This document shows positions 1-8,499 of a stretch of DNA of 64,000 bases, piece by piece. The notes beneath the pieces are model-generated. The model made no database searches, was not told the DNA's origin, and saw only the letters and a program-made list of their open reading frames with translations. This DNA is from an uncultured Tateyamaria sp. (lineage in GTDB: Bacteria; Pseudomonadota; Alphaproteobacteria; Rhodobacterales; Rhodobacteraceae), in NCBI RefSeq assembly GCF_947488715.1, contig NZ_CANLAG010000012.1, positions 1 through 64,000 on the forward strand, in the 5' to 3' direction. The translations under genes and the position numbers were made by a program. Numbering within the stretch: position 1 is the first letter of the stretch; the number at the start of each line of letters is the position of its first letter.

Positions 1-15
1 GTCCCCGCGGGGACA
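1..15. repeat. parS-like palindrome, copy 1 (cut by window edge)
   Basis: GTCCCCGCGGGGAC followed by A; the leading T of the 16-bp unit TGTCCCCGCGGGGACA would lie before base 1. It belongs to the palindrome family clustered around parAB. A binding site for the adjacent ParB is inferred. Confidence 0.75.
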
Positions 16-77
16 ACCATAATCCCCTTTTGCTTTTTCCGCAAAACCGGCGTAAATCTGGAACTGAGCAGAATTAG

Positions 78-93
78 CGTCCCCGCAGGGACA
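78..93. repeat. parS-like palindrome, degenerate copy
   Basis: CGTCCCCGCAGGGACA, which differs from the 16-bp consensus at the first base and at one base right of the centre. It lies 10 bp before a perfect copy. Confidence 0.6.
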
Positions 94-102
94 AACACCA
101 CC

Positions 103-118
103 TGTCCCCGCGGGGACA
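103..118. repeat. parS-like palindrome, perfect copy
   Basis: TGTCCCCGCGGGGACA, a perfect 16-bp palindrome that ends 17 bp before the parA start. Its position suits partition-complex nucleation and possible autoregulation of parAB (inference). Confidence 0.8.
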
Positions 119-135
119 CATATCACAGGCAGCGC

Positions 136-1440
136 ATGTTCACACATTCCGACCTCGCCCAGCTACAGGCCCAGTCCCTCAAAATGCAGGGCTTCATCCG
201 CCAGCAGACCTACTCGCCCCAAAGCGAAAAGACCCTGCGCCGCTTCTCCAGCTGGGAGGTGGCGGAACTCATCTTCAAGGCCAACCAATCCACCTTGCGC
301 GGCCGCCTCGCCGCTGACCCCTCCCTGCCCCAAGGCACGGTCGAGGAAGACGGCCGCCAACGCTGGTACTCCCTCGACGAGATCAACGAGTTGCGTCGCC
401 GCATCAAGGTCAACCGCAAGACCCTGATGCCGTACCGCCCCGCAAACAAACGCGCCATCCGCGCCGCCATCGCCAACTTCAAAGGGGGGGCCGGCAAATC
501 CACCACCGCCCTCCATTTCGCCCACGCCGCCGCCCTCGACGGCTACCGCGTGCTCTGCGTCGACTTCGACCCGCAGGCGACACTCAGCCACTCCATGGGC
601 CTCAGCGACGTGGCCGAGGAATACACCGTCTGGGGCATCATGGCGCGCGACTTGGGCCATGAAACCGACCGCATGAACTCCGCCCTACAGGGGGCCGAAT
701 CCGGCACCGCCCTGCCCCAACGCAAACTGCCCGCCGCGATCACCGACATGGGGCTGAACGACCTGCGCGCCTCCGACTTCATTAAGCCCACGAACTGGCC
801 CACCATCGACATCGTGCCGTCCTGCGCCAACGCGGCCTTTGTCGAATTCGCCTCCGCCCAGTACCGGCACATCAACCCCGAATGGTCGTTCTTTGCCGCC
901 GTCTCGCGCTTTCTCGATCAACTCAGCCCCGACGCCTACGACCTCATCATCTTCGACTGCCCACCGGCCATCGGTTACCAATCCATGAACGCGGTCTTCG
1001 CCGCGGATGTCCTCTACATCCCCTCCGGCCCCGGCTACTGGGAATACGATTCCACCACATCCTTCATCGGCCAGCTCTCCGAGGCGCTCGAGGATCTCTC
1101 CCGCTTCAACGGTCTTGTCCCCGCGGGGACAATGGGCCTGCCCAAGTCGTTCCTCGACCTGCGCTTCTTGCTGACCCGTTACGAGCCGGGCAACGAATTG
1201 CACCGCGCCATGCACGGCGCTTTCCAAAAGGTCTTCGGCGACCGCGTCTGCGAACACCCGATCGAGATGACCCGCGCCGTCGAACAGTCGGGCCGCTTTC
1301 TCAGCAGCATCTACGAAATTGATTACCGGGATATGACCAGAGAGACCTGGCGCCGCGCCCGCGCGTCCTTCGACCGGGCCTATGACGAATTCAAAACAAA
1401 TCTGGGCCAAGCCTGGGACAATCTGGAGGATGAGGCATGA
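136..1440 (+). CDS. parA: ParA/RepA-type plasmid partition ATPase
   Basis: This 434-residue protein has the form of the long plasmid ParA family. An N-terminal winged-helix-like region (about residues 30-95) precedes the deviant Walker A motif FKGGAGKSTT at about 115-124. A conserved DFDPQ follows at about 143, and IIFDCPP marks the Walker B region near 273. Such ATPases bind DNA non-specifically and, with ParB and parS, move plasmid copies apart. Its stop overlaps the parB start (ATGA), so the two are translationally coupled. One palindrome (1116-1131) lies inside the gene and encodes LVPAGT. The family is clear; which replicon class it belongs to is not. Confidence 0.9.
   Translation: MFTHSDLAQLQAQSLKMQGFIRQQTYSPQSEKTLRRFSSWEVAELIFKANQSTLRGRLAADPSLPQGTVEEDGRQRWYSLDEINELRRRIKVNRKTLMPYRPANKRAIRAAIANFKGGAGKSTTALHFAHAAALDGYRVLCVDFDPQATLSHSMGLSDVAEEYTVWGIMARDLGHETDRMNSALQGAESGTALPQRKLPAAITDMGLNDLRASDFIKPTNWPTIDIVPSCANAAFVEFASAQYRHINPEWSFFAAVSRFLDQLSPDAYDLIIFDCPPAIGYQSMNAVFAADVLYIPSGPGYWEYDSTTSFIGQLSEALEDLSRFNGLVPAGTMGLPKSFLDLRFLLTRYEPGNELHRAMHGAFQKVFGDRVCEHPIEMTRAVEQSGRFLSSIYEIDYRDMTRETWRRARASFDRAYDEFKTNLGQAWDNLEDEA
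1116..1131. repeat. parS-like palindrome inside parA
   Basis: Perfect TGTCCCCGCGGGGACA within the parA coding frame, read as VPAGT between two otherwise ParA-like segments. Confidence 0.8.
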
Positions 1441-2489
1441 GCAAGCGCCGCGTATTCGACATCGACTTTGAACCCGGCAGCGACACGCCCGAACCTGCGG
1501 CCCCTGCCCCGGAGCCTGCGCGCCGTGGGCCCATGGCCTCCGCCATCTCGGAGAACGCCGAGGCGCTGACCGAACGCGCCGCCGCCGAGGCCGCGATTCG
1601 CGCCGAAAATGACCGCCTCGCCCATGAATACGTCTCGTTGAAACGTGACGGCGCCATCGTGGCACGCGTGCCCCTCGGGGACGTTGCCATGACCAAGCTG
1701 ACCCGCGACCGTGGCACCGGCAACGATCCTGACTTCGAAGAGCTGAAAACCTCGATCCGCGACCTGGGCCTGTCCAACCCGATCCAGGTCGAGGATACCG
1801 GCGAAGGCTATGAACTGATCCAGGGCTTTCGCCGTCTCAAGGCGCACAAGGCGCTGTTCGAGGAAACCGGCGACGACCGGTTCGCGACCATCCCCGCCGT
1901 GCTGGTGGCCAAGGGCGAGGCGCTGGAAAAACTCTATCGCCGCATGGTCGACGAAAACCTGATCCGCCGCGACATCTCCTTTGCCGAGATGGGCCAGCTG
2001 GCCGCTGCTTATGCTAGCCAGATGGGGCTGGAGGTCAGCGATGCCATCGCCACGCTCTACGCCTCTGCGGGCCGTCAAAAGCGAAGCTACATCGCCCATT
2101 TCGCGACGCTGATGTCCCTCGTGGGACACAAGCTGCAATATCCCGAGGCGATCCCCCGCTCGCTGGGTCTGCGCCTGTCCAAGGCCTTTGTCGACACGCC
2201 CAAAGTGCGGCAGCAGCTTGATGCGGTTCTGAACGCGCACCAACCCGAAACACCCGAGGCAGAGCTTGCCTTGCTCAGCCAGGTGTTGATGCCGCCCGCG
2301 GACAAGGCCGCCGCCGGTCCCTCCGCCTCGTCAAAGACGACGCTGAAACTCAGCCGCAAGGAAGGCGCGGTCAAGGTCACCGGCGCCAAGGGCAAGATCG
2401 AATTGCAGATGGATCGCGACTTTGGCGCGGTTGACCCCCGGCGGCTCGAGGCGGCGGTGCGGGCGATGCTGGACGAGTTGGGGCTGTGA
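1437..2489 (+). CDS. parB: ParB-family partition protein
   Basis: This 350-residue protein has the ParB order. A variable proline/alanine-rich N-terminus is followed by a ParB/Srx-like domain (about residues 75-160) with LGLSNPIQV and ELIQGFRRLKAHK. A helix-turn-helix region comes next, around DISFAEMGQLAAAYASQ and the stretch after it (about 180-215), and then a C-terminal dimerisation-type segment. It should bind a palindromic centromere and load CTP-dependent clamps. The 16-bp palindromes around it are the obvious target, by inference. A weak near-palindrome, TGTCCCTCGTGGGACA, lies within the gene at 2113-2128. No repC follows; the next gene is convergent bchO. Confidence 0.88.
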   Translation: MSKRRVFDIDFEPGSDTPEPAAPAPEPARRGPMASAISENAEALTERAAAEAAIRAENDRLAHEYVSLKRDGAIVARVPLGDVAMTKLTRDRGTGNDPDFEELKTSIRDLGLSNPIQVEDTGEGYELIQGFRRLKAHKALFEETGDDRFATIPAVLVAKGEALEKLYRRMVDENLIRRDISFAEMGQLAAAYASQMGLEVSDAIATLYASAGRQKRSYIAHFATLMSLVGHKLQYPEAIPRSLGLRLSKAFVDTPKVRQQLDAVLNAHQPETPEAELALLSQVLMPPADKAAAGPSASSKTTLKLSRKEGAVKVTGAKGKIELQMDRDFGAVDPRRLEAAVRAMLDELGL

Positions 2490-2490
2490 C

Positions 2491-2506
2491 TGTCCCCGCG
2501 GGGACA
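2491..2506. repeat. parS-like palindrome between parB and bchO
   Basis: Perfect TGTCCCCGCGGGGACA beginning one base after the parB stop codon. Confidence 0.8.
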
Positions 2507-2520
2507 CGCGCGCACTGATC

Positions 2521-2536
2521 TGTCCCCGCGGGGACA
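2521..2536. repeat. parS-like palindrome between parB and bchO, second copy
   Basis: Perfect TGTCCCCGCGGGGACA, 14 bp from the previous copy. The two lie between convergent parB and bchO and could also act as a weak terminator hairpin. Confidence 0.8.
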
Positions 2537-2545
2537 GATGCGTCT

Positions 2546-3418
2546 TTAGCCCGCCATTTCCTGGATAAGTTCGAGGATCAGGCCCGCCACTTCGGCGGGC
2601 TTTTCTTCGTGCGCCAGATGGCCAAGACCCGGCAGGTTCGTGACGGTCGCATCGGCCATGTCGCGTGCCGCATCCAGCGACACGGTGGGCGGCACGGTCT
2701 TGTCCCGCTCGCCCACGATAAACCGCACCGGCCCTTCATGTCCCGGCAGGGCGCGCAACAGCGGCGGCAGCTTCCATTGCGACATCATCAAAAGGGTGCC
2801 ATTCACATGGTTCCGGTCGCCTACAAGACGACGGTACAGCTCCAGCCCTTCGGCATCCAGGTGAGACCCTGTTGAGCCGATCAGAGCCTCAATGCGCGCC
2901 GGGTTGGCCGAGGCGCCGGAAAACAGGCTGGCCGTGAACGGCATCGCCGCCAGCGCCTTGGCCATCACCGGAAAGACAAGGCCCGCCAGCCCCGGAAACT
3001 CACCCAAAGCGGCGTTGATCCCGATGATCTGCGGCGTTTGTCCCCGCGGGGACAAATCGGCTTGCGCCATCCGCAGGGCAATCGCACACCCCGCTGAATG
3101 ACCAACGATTGTGGTGGGGCTCCAGCCCTCCTGCCCGCACAGCGCCGCGATGTCCGTGGCCATCGGGTCCAGCCCGCAACGATGCCGCGCGCCCAGCTGT
3201 GTGAACCCCTGTCCCGGCAGGTCCAGCGCGACCACGTGATGCGTGGCCGCGAGCAGTGGGATCATGTGCCGGAACGAATGCGTCGATCCGCCTGCGCCGT
3301 GCAGTAGCAGGATCGTGTCGCCCGTCCCGGTTTCTTGGATATGCCACCGATGCACGGGCCCCTGTCCCCGCCGGGACAGCGCCGCGTTTGGCCAAGTGTC
3401 GATGTGATCCCACTGCAT
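2546..3418 (-). CDS. bchO: Magnesium chelatase accessory protein BchO (alpha/beta hydrolase fold)
   Basis: This 290-residue alpha/beta hydrolase has the oxyanion segment LLLHGAGGSTHSF, the nucleophile elbow VGHSAGCA and a late GLGHLAHEEKP histidine motif. BchO is the usual third partner after bchI and bchD; its exact biochemical role is not settled. The ATG at 3418 lies three bases after the bchD stop, so the two are co-transcribed. Two palindromes fall inside the gene: a perfect copy read as SPRGQ near residue 125, and a one-mismatch copy near the N-terminus read as SRRGQ. No break in the frame is seen. Confidence 0.88.
   Translation of the reverse strand: MQWDHIDTWPNAALSRRGQGPVHRWHIQETGTGDTILLLHGAGGSTHSFRHMIPLLAATHHVVALDLPGQGFTQLGARHRCGLDPMATDIAALCGQEGWSPTTIVGHSAGCAIALRMAQADLSPRGQTPQIIGINAALGEFPGLAGLVFPVMAKALAAMPFTASLFSGASANPARIEALIGSTGSHLDAEGLELYRRLVGDRNHVNGTLLMMSQWKLPPLLRALPGHEGPVRFIVGERDKTVPPTVSLDAARDMADATVTNLPGLGHLAHEEKPAEVAGLILELIQEMAG
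3039..3054. repeat. parS-like palindrome inside bchO
   Basis: Perfect TGTCCCCGCGGGGACA; on the bchO strand it reads as LSPRGQ. Confidence 0.8.
3363..3378. repeat. parS-like palindrome inside bchO, degenerate copy
   Basis: TGTCCCCGCCGGGACA, one mismatch from the perfect palindrome, near the N-terminus of bchO. Confidence 0.65.
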
Positions 3419-3421
3419 CGC

Positions 3422-5068
3422 TCAGCCGTCCAAGGCGGCGGTGACGGCCCCGGTCAGCTTGTGCGCATCGGCGCGGGGCAGGGCGATGTAGGGTGCGTCG
3501 AGTGTGGTTGCGAGGGCTTGCAGCGTGGGCTGTGGTCGGTTGGACATGTCGATCACCAGCGCGGCGATCCCCTGTCCCCGCAGGCCCGCTGCCATCAGCG
3601 TCGCATCTGCGCCTGCCTGTGCACGGTTGGCCGTCCCGTCGAGCGCAATGTTTGCGCGTCCATCCGTGATGAGGACAACCGTGGGGGTCAGGCCTTTGGA
3701 TCGGTTTTGTAGCGCGGTCAGCATCGCGGTCTGGAGACCTGTCGCGAGTGGCGTTCCCCCGCCGCCGGGCAGGGCGGAGAGACGGCGTTTGGTCTGGACC
3801 AAAGACCGCGTCGGAGGCAGCAGCGTTTCCGCTTCGGTGCCGCGGAAGGAGATCAGCGTGACGTGGTCGCGGCTCGCATAGGCTTCGGCCAGCAGGAGTT
3901 CGATGGCGCCCTTCGCCTCGCCCAGCCGGGACACGGCGGCCGAGCCGGAGGCGTCCACGCAGAACACGAGCAGACGGTCGGAGTGTTCGGCGTAGCGCTT
4001 GAGGCGGATGTCTGCGGGGGTGATCAGCAATCCGGCGCGGTCCGGTTGCTGTTGACGCCGGAGCGGTTGCCAGGGGGCTGCGGCGCGCAATGTGGCGATG
4101 AGGTCGATGCGGGAGGTGCCGTCGAGCCGACCGGGTCGCGAGGGGAAGGGGCGGCCGCGGCGGTTGGAGGTGCGCTTTTGCCCCGCGCCGGAGCCTTGGG
4201 ATGTGCGGGTTGTCCCCGCGGGGACAAGGCCATCGAGCAGGTTCTTGGGAAGCAGGGATTTCACCGCGTCTATGAGCATGTCGCCGTCGGGGAGGGCGTC
4301 TTTTTCGTCGCTGTCCCCGCGGGGACAGTCGTCCTGTTCCGCGGGTGGCGGGGGTGGCGGATCGTCTGGGGTGTCGTCCTCGGGGATCACCGTCGCGCGT
4401 TGGGGGTAGACGAGGGAGGCGGCGACCTCGAGGTCGGTGTCGGTGAGGTGCGTGCGGTCCAGTAACACTGCGTGGGCGCGGGCGGTGCGCAGGGCAAGCG
4501 TCGGCGCGCGCAGGGATGTGATGCCGAAACGGGCGGCGAGGAGGGTCAGTTGCACAACGGCGTCGGCGGTGGAGACCTCTGTCCCCGCGGGGACAGACGG
4601 GGGTGTCCCCGCGGGGACAGGGGGTTTGCGGCCCTCGGGTGCGAGGTGGAATGCACAGCGGTCGGCGAGGGCGTCGGGGGTGCGTTCGTCGGGTTCGATG
4701 CCCTCGTCGATCAGCAAAAACCCCTGTGTTAGAGACTGATCTGCGAGCTGAGAGAGCTTGGCCGCGAGGGCAGGGGGGCAGCGTTCGGCCATGGGAACCT
4801 GGGCGATACAGGGCCTTTGAAAAAATGATTTATTTTCAATGACTTGCGAGGAGGCAAGCGTGGCGGTCAGGTCGATGCCGCCGAAAAGCTGTTCGTCGGA
4901 GATGGAGATGGGCAGTTTGCGGACGGGCAGGGCGGGGCGGAAGGTGGCGAGCAGGGCGTCGCGGTCGGGGCTGGCGCGCATGCGGATGACCGCGCCGCCG
5001 AGCCCGGCGGGGTCCACGGCCAGCAGGCGCAGGGCCAGAGCGGCGTTATGCCAGCTTTCGGCGGTCAT
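3422..5068 (-). CDS. bchD: Magnesium chelatase subunit D
   Basis: This 548-residue AAA-like plus von Willebrand A (integrin I) subunit couples BchI ATP hydrolysis to BchH during Mg2+ insertion into protoporphyrin IX. The N-terminal AAA-like half lacks a Walker A. The middle is an acidic, proline-rich linker (EDDTPDDPPPPPP), and the C-terminal VWA domain shows the MIDAS motif DASGS in FCVDASGS. The start is placed at ATG 5068 (MTAESWHN); the open frame continues upstream without BchD-like sequence. Four perfect palindromes lie in the gene and appear as VPAGT twice, CPRGD and LVPAGT, all in low-complexity or linker parts. Confidence 0.92.
   Translation of the reverse strand: MTAESWHNAALALRLLAVDPAGLGGAVIRMRASPDRDALLATFRPALPVRKLPISISDEQLFGGIDLTATLASSQVIENKSFFQRPCIAQVPMAERCPPALAAKLSQLADQSLTQGFLLIDEGIEPDERTPDALADRCAFHLAPEGRKPPVPAGTPPSVPAGTEVSTADAVVQLTLLAARFGITSLRAPTLALRTARAHAVLLDRTHLTDTDLEVAASLVYPQRATVIPEDDTPDDPPPPPPAEQDDCPRGDSDEKDALPDGDMLIDAVKSLLPKNLLDGLVPAGTTRTSQGSGAGQKRTSNRRGRPFPSRPGRLDGTSRIDLIATLRAAAPWQPLRRQQQPDRAGLLITPADIRLKRYAEHSDRLLVFCVDASGSAAVSRLGEAKGAIELLLAEAYASRDHVTLISFRGTEAETLLPPTRSLVQTKRRLSALPGGGGTPLATGLQTAMLTALQNRSKGLTPTVVLITDGRANIALDGTANRAQAGADATLMAAGLRGQGIAALVIDMSNRPQPTLQALATTLDAPYIALPRADAHKLTGAVTAALDG
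4211..4226. repeat. parS-like palindrome inside bchD
   Basis: Perfect TGTCCCCGCGGGGACA, read as LVPAGT between the acidic linker and the VWA domain. Confidence 0.8.
4312..4327. repeat. parS-like palindrome inside bchD, acidic linker
   Basis: Perfect TGTCCCCGCGGGGACA, read as CPRGD within the acidic linker. Confidence 0.8.
4580..4595. repeat. parS-like palindrome inside bchD, first of a pair
   Basis: Perfect TGTCCCCGCGGGGACA, only 8 bp from the next copy. The pair reads as VPAGTPPSVPAGT on the bchD strand. Confidence 0.8.
4604..4619. repeat. parS-like palindrome inside bchD, second of a pair
   Basis: Perfect TGTCCCCGCGGGGACA. This is the last copy seen; none was noticed from here to the end of the window. 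Confidence 0.8.
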
Positions 5069-5141
5069 GGTGTTGCGGCGTTTGTTTGGGTGTTTGGCGG
5101 GCATATTCCCCACCCTACGGCGTGGTGAGCCGCCGCGCCCG

Positions 5142-6149
5142 TCATGCGAGGACGGCGTCGACGGTGCGGGCGACGCGGGTGCTGCTGCCGGCCTCGTCGA
5201 GGGGGTCGCGGCGCAGACGGTGGGACAGTGCAACCGGTGCGATCCGGCGGAGATGGTCGCGGGTCAACACCTTTTTGCGGTCATAGGCGGCGAGCGCGCG
5301 GGCCGTGCGCAGGAGGGTCAGTTCGCCCCGCAACCCGTCAGAACCCAGCGCGATGCACAGCTCGGCACAATCGTGCAGGATCGCGTCGGGGGTTTCGATC
5401 TGGGGCAGGAGCTTGCGCGCGGCGAGGATCTTGCGCCGGATCTTGGCGTCTTCTTTTGTGTAGACGTCCATGAAGGCGTCGAAATCGGTCTCGAAGGCGT
5501 CGCGGCGTTTGATGACTTCGATCCGCTGGGCGACGTCCTGCGGGCTGCGCACCTCGACGGACAGGCCGAAGCGGTCGAGGAGTTGGGGGCGCAGTTCGCC
5601 TTCCTCCGGGTTGCCGCTGCCTACCAGCACGAAGCGGGCGGGGTGGCGGATGCTGAGCCCCTCCCGTTCGACCACGTTTTCACCGGATTGGGCGACGTCG
5701 AGCAGGAGATCGACGATGTGATCCTCGAGCAGGTTGACCTCGTCAATGTACAGGTAGCCGCGATTGGCGCGGGCGAGCAGGCCGGGTTCAAAGGCTTTTT
5801 CGCCACGTGTCAGGGCGCGTTCGATGTCGAGGGCACCGACCACGCGGTCCTCTGTCGCGCCAAGGGGCAGGTCGATGACGGGGGTGGGAACCTTGTGGGT
5901 CTTTTTCGTCTCTACATTGGCCCAATCGGGGCATTCGTCGTGACTGGCCGCGTTGATCGGGCAGCCCTGAACAGCGGTGATGGGGGGCAGGAGGGCGGCC
6001 AGCGCACGCACGGCGGTCGATTTGCCGGTGCCACGATCACCAAAGACCAGAACGCCGCCGATGCCCGGATCGATCGCCGTGAGGATCATGGCGCGTTTCA
6101 TGTCGTCCTGGCCCACGATGGCCGAAAAGGGGAAGGGTGTTTTGGTCAT
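5142..6149 (-). CDS. bchI: Magnesium chelatase ATPase subunit I
   Basis: This 335-residue AAA+ ATPase has Walker A GDRGTGKS at about residues 37-44, a Walker B region in [13 protein letters not shown] and a sensor/arginine region in [19 protein letters not shown]. It drives Mg2+ insertion into protoporphyrin IX together with BchD and BchH. The ATG at 6149 overlaps the crtA stop as ATGA, which fixes the start although the frame is open further upstream. A 73-nt gap separates it from bchD. Confidence 0.96.
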   Translation of the reverse strand: MTKTPFPFSAIVGQDDMKRAMILTAIDPGIGGVLVFGDRGTGKSTAVRALAALLPPITAVQGCPINAASHDECPDWANVETKKTHKVPTPVIDLPLGATEDRVVGALDIERALTRGEKAFEPGLLARANRGYLYIDEVNLLEDHIVDLLLDVAQSGENVVEREGLSIRHPARFVLVGSGNPEEGELRPQLLDRFGLSVEVRSPQDVAQRIEVIKRRDAFETDFDAFMDVYTKEDAKIRRKILAARKLLPQIETPDAILHDCAELCIALGSDGLRGELTLLRTARALAAYDRKKVLTRDHLRRIAPVALSHRLRRDPLDEAGSSTRVARTVDAVLA

Positions 6150-6850
6150 TTCAACTTGTCCAGTGGGCTGGTGCCGTTCCAGGTGCCGCTGTCGCCGAGG
6201 ATGGCAAAGCGGGCATAGAGTTCTTCGCGAAACCACGCGCCGTCGCGCACGGCCTGAATGGCGGCGGCGTGGGGGCCGTTGGTGCGCGCGAATTGGGCCA
6301 TTTCTTGAGCACCCGGCCAGATCGAGAAGGTGACCTGATGCAGCATGGGCACCTCGCCGATGCCGATCTTGAACACGACATTGGGGTCGGAGCCGATCAT
6401 GGCGGAGATGTCGGGCACGCGGCCCCAGAATTTGGTCAGGATGCGGGGTTTGATCGTGGCGCGGGTAAGGGCAGCAAGGGGGCCCGTTTGCGGCTCTGAT
6501 ACAGGGGAAAAGGGGGTCTGTCCGCTCCAGGCGCCACGGGCCGATGTAGGGGCCAGAAAGACCGTCCAGTGTTCGGTGGCGCGGGCGCGGTAGCGTTGGA
6601 AGATGCGGGTGGTTTCCAGTCGGTGGCGTGCGGTGTCGGCGTCGGGCCAGGTGCAGAGGATGGCGTAGACGGCGGGGTTCATGGTGGGTGTGAACCCCTC
6701 GCCCGTGCCGGAGCCGCAGAGTTTCCAGAAGCCCAGATCGGGGACGCGCGCCATGGCCAGACGTGCGCCGCCCATCATCGTCAGCGCCCAAGCCCTGTCG
6801 CGCCACCGCGCAAAGCGGAAGAAGGTTATCGTCGTGGTCTGGTTCATCAT
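6146..6850 (-). CDS. crtA: Spheroidene monooxygenase CrtA
   Basis: This protein of about 234 residues resembles CrtA, which oxidises spheroidene to spheroidenone in oxygen. Recognisable blocks are [31 protein letters not shown] and a C-terminal [17 protein letters not shown]. Either ATG 6850 or ATG 6847 (MNQTTT) could start translation; neither has a strong ribosome binding site. The gene is divergent from crtI across a region with two PpsR-type sites and heads the crtA-bchI-bchD-bchO operon, the classical arrangement in purple bacteria. Confidence 0.9.
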   Translation of the reverse strand: MMNQTTTITFFRFARWRDRAWALTMMGGARLAMARVPDLGFWKLCGSGTGEGFTPTMNPAVYAILCTWPDADTARHRLETTRIFQRYRARATEHWTVFLAPTSARGAWSGQTPFSPVSEPQTGPLAALTRATIKPRILTKFWGRVPDISAMIGSDPNVVFKIGIGEVPMLHQVTFSIWPGAQEMAQFARTNGPHAAAIQAVRDGAWFREELYARFAILGDSGTWNGTSPLDKLK

Positions 6851-6907
6851 TTCGCACTGGCAGTGTGCCGCCGGGCACGGAATAAGCCTGTCGCGTGGAA
6901 AAGAAAT

Positions 6908-6925
6908 TGTCAACTAAACTAGACA
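6908..6925. promoter_or_regulatory. PpsR/CrtJ-type operator, crtA-crtI
   Basis: TGT-N12-ACA (TGTCAACTAAACTAGACA) in the divergent crtA/crtI region, 7 bp from a second site. Paired TGT-N12-ACA sites are the known PpsR target; occupancy here is inferred. Confidence 0.75.
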
Positions 6926-6932
6926 CATCTAT

Positions 6933-6950
6933 TGTTCTTGGCAGATGACA
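6933..6950. promoter_or_regulatory. PpsR/CrtJ-type operator overlapping the crtI start
   Basis: TGTTCTTGGCAGATGACA fits TGT-N12-ACA. Its last six bases include the crtI ATG at 6945-6947, so the operator extends into the coding sequence. Confidence 0.65.
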
Positions 6951-8471
6951 CGCCTTGATCCTCTCGAATCAAAGACCCGTTTGGGCAACCGCGCCATTGT
7001 GATTGGTGCGGGCCTTGGTGGTTTGGCCTCGGCCATGCGGCTGGGAGCCAAGGGGTATACCGTCACTGTGATCGACAAGCTGGACGTGCCGGGGGGGCGA
7101 GGGTCTGCGATTTGGCAGGACGGGCACCGGTTTGATTTGGGGCCGACAATTGTGACGGTGCCGCAGTTGTACCGAGAGTTGTGGGCGGCGTGCGGGCGGC
7201 GGTTCGAGGATGATGTGGAGCTGCGGTCGCTTGATCCGTTCTATGAGATCCGGTGGCCGGACGGGACCAAGTTTGTTGCCCAGCATGATACAGAGGCGAT
7301 GCGCGCCGAGGTGGCGAAGATCGAGCCGCGCGACGTGGCGGGGTTTGACACGTTCCTACAGGATTCGGCCAAGCGGTATTGGTTCGGCTTTGAGGATCTG
7401 GGCCGCCGGTCGATGCACAAGCTGTGGGATCTGGTGCAGGTCTTGCCGACCTTTGGCATGCTGCGTGCGGACCGGTCGGTTTATGCCCATGCGGCGCGTC
7501 GGTTCCGGAATGAAAAGCTGCGCATGGCGTTTTCGTTTCATCCGCTCTTTATCGGGGGCGATCCGACCCATGTGACCAGTATGTATATCCTCGTGAGCTA
7601 CCTCGAGAAGGAATTCGGGGTGCATTACGCCATGGGTGGTCTGGCGGGCATGGCGCGCAAGATGGCCGATGTGATCGAGGATCAGGGCGGTACGCTGTTG
7701 ATGGACACGGAAGTGGACGAGATCGTCGTTGAGGGCGGGCGTGCGCGGGGTGTGCGGCTGGCCTCGGGCCTCGAGCTGGGGGCGGATGTGGTCGTGTCCA
7801 ATGCGGATGCGGGGCATACGTATAACCACCTGATGCGCGATGCGCCCAAGCGGCGGTGGACGCCTTCGCGGCTGAAGCGGACGCGGTATTCGATGAGCCT
7901 GTTCGTGTGGTATTTCGGGACCAGGGGGACGCGGGACGACTGGGCGGATGTGGGGCATCACACCATCCTGAACGGGCCGCGCTATACGGGGCTGTTGCGC
8001 GATATCTTCATGAAGGGGACGCTGTCGGATGACATGAGCCTTTATGTGCATCGCCCGTCTGTAACTGACCCGAGTGTGGCGCCAGAGGGGGATGACACGT
8101 TCTATGTCCTCAGCCCAGTGCCGCATCTGGGCCATGGCGGCGTGGATTGGGAGACGGAGGCGGAGGTCTACAAGGCCAAGATGCTCAAGGTGCTCGAGGA
8201 TCAGCTTTTGCCCGGATTGGGGTCGAAGATCAGCACCGAGCAGGTGTTCACGCCCGAGACGTTCCGCGACCGGTACCTGTCGCCCTATGGGGCGGGGTTC
8301 TCGATCGAGCCGCGGATTTTGCAATCGGCCTGGTTCCGGCCGCACAATGTGAGCGAAGAGGCCGAGGGGCTGTATCTGACCGGTGCGGGAACGCATCCGG
8401 GTGCAGGTGTGCCGGGTGTGATTTCCACGGCGGAGGTTCTGGGACAGCTGGTTCCGGATGCGGTCACATGA
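6945..8471 (+). CDS. crtI: Phytoene desaturase CrtI
   Basis: This 508-residue flavoprotein carries the N-terminal dinucleotide-binding motif [14 protein letters not shown] at about residues 20-33 and the C-terminal bacterial phytoene desaturase signature around [18 protein letters not shown]. It introduces double bonds into phytoene to give neurosporene or lycopene. Length is normal for the family. It is the first gene of crtI-crtB-tspO, with an ATG inside a PpsR-type site. Confidence 0.95.
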   Translation: MTRLDPLESKTRLGNRAIVIGAGLGGLASAMRLGAKGYTVTVIDKLDVPGGRGSAIWQDGHRFDLGPTIVTVPQLYRELWAACGRRFEDDVELRSLDPFYEIRWPDGTKFVAQHDTEAMRAEVAKIEPRDVAGFDTFLQDSAKRYWFGFEDLGRRSMHKLWDLVQVLPTFGMLRADRSVYAHAARRFRNEKLRMAFSFHPLFIGGDPTHVTSMYILVSYLEKEFGVHYAMGGLAGMARKMADVIEDQGGTLLMDTEVDEIVVEGGRARGVRLASGLELGADVVVSNADAGHTYNHLMRDAPKRRWTPSRLKRTRYSMSLFVWYFGTRGTRDDWADVGHHTILNGPRYTGLLRDIFMKGTLSDDMSLYVHRPSVTDPSVAPEGDDTFYVLSPVPHLGHGGVDWETEAEVYKAKMLKVLEDQLLPGLGSKISTEQVFTPETFRDRYLSPYGAGFSIEPRILQSAWFRPHNVSEEAEGLYLTGAGTHPGAGVPGVISTAEVLGQLVPDAVT

Positions 8472-8499
8472 GGTGCGGTGCGCGCAGAGCGGGGGTGGC

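Larger units (their letters stand above)
16..135 (+). promoter_or_regulatory. Upstream region of parA
   Basis: This short leader is less GC-rich than its surroundings. It holds a small inverted repeat, TTTTGC/GCAAAA at 28-33 and 41-46, and is flanked by palindromes at 1-15, 78-93 and 103-118. It probably carries the parAB promoter and partition-site cluster. No clear promoter hexamers or strong ribosome binding site are seen before the ATG at 136. Confidence 0.4.

Noticed and set aside
2491-2536. Palindrome pair after parB as a dedicated Rho-independent terminator
   Set aside because: The same palindrome occurs in coding sequences and upstream of parA, and no T-run follows, so a protein-binding site is the better reading.
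1437-2540. RepABC replicon with repC downstream
   Set aside because: The gene after parB is bchO in the opposite orientation; no repC-like frame is present.
1-4619. CRISPR array formed by the repeated palindrome
   Set aside because: Spacing is irregular (8 bp to about 1.4 kb), the repeat is only 16 bp, it lies in coding genes and no cas gene is present.
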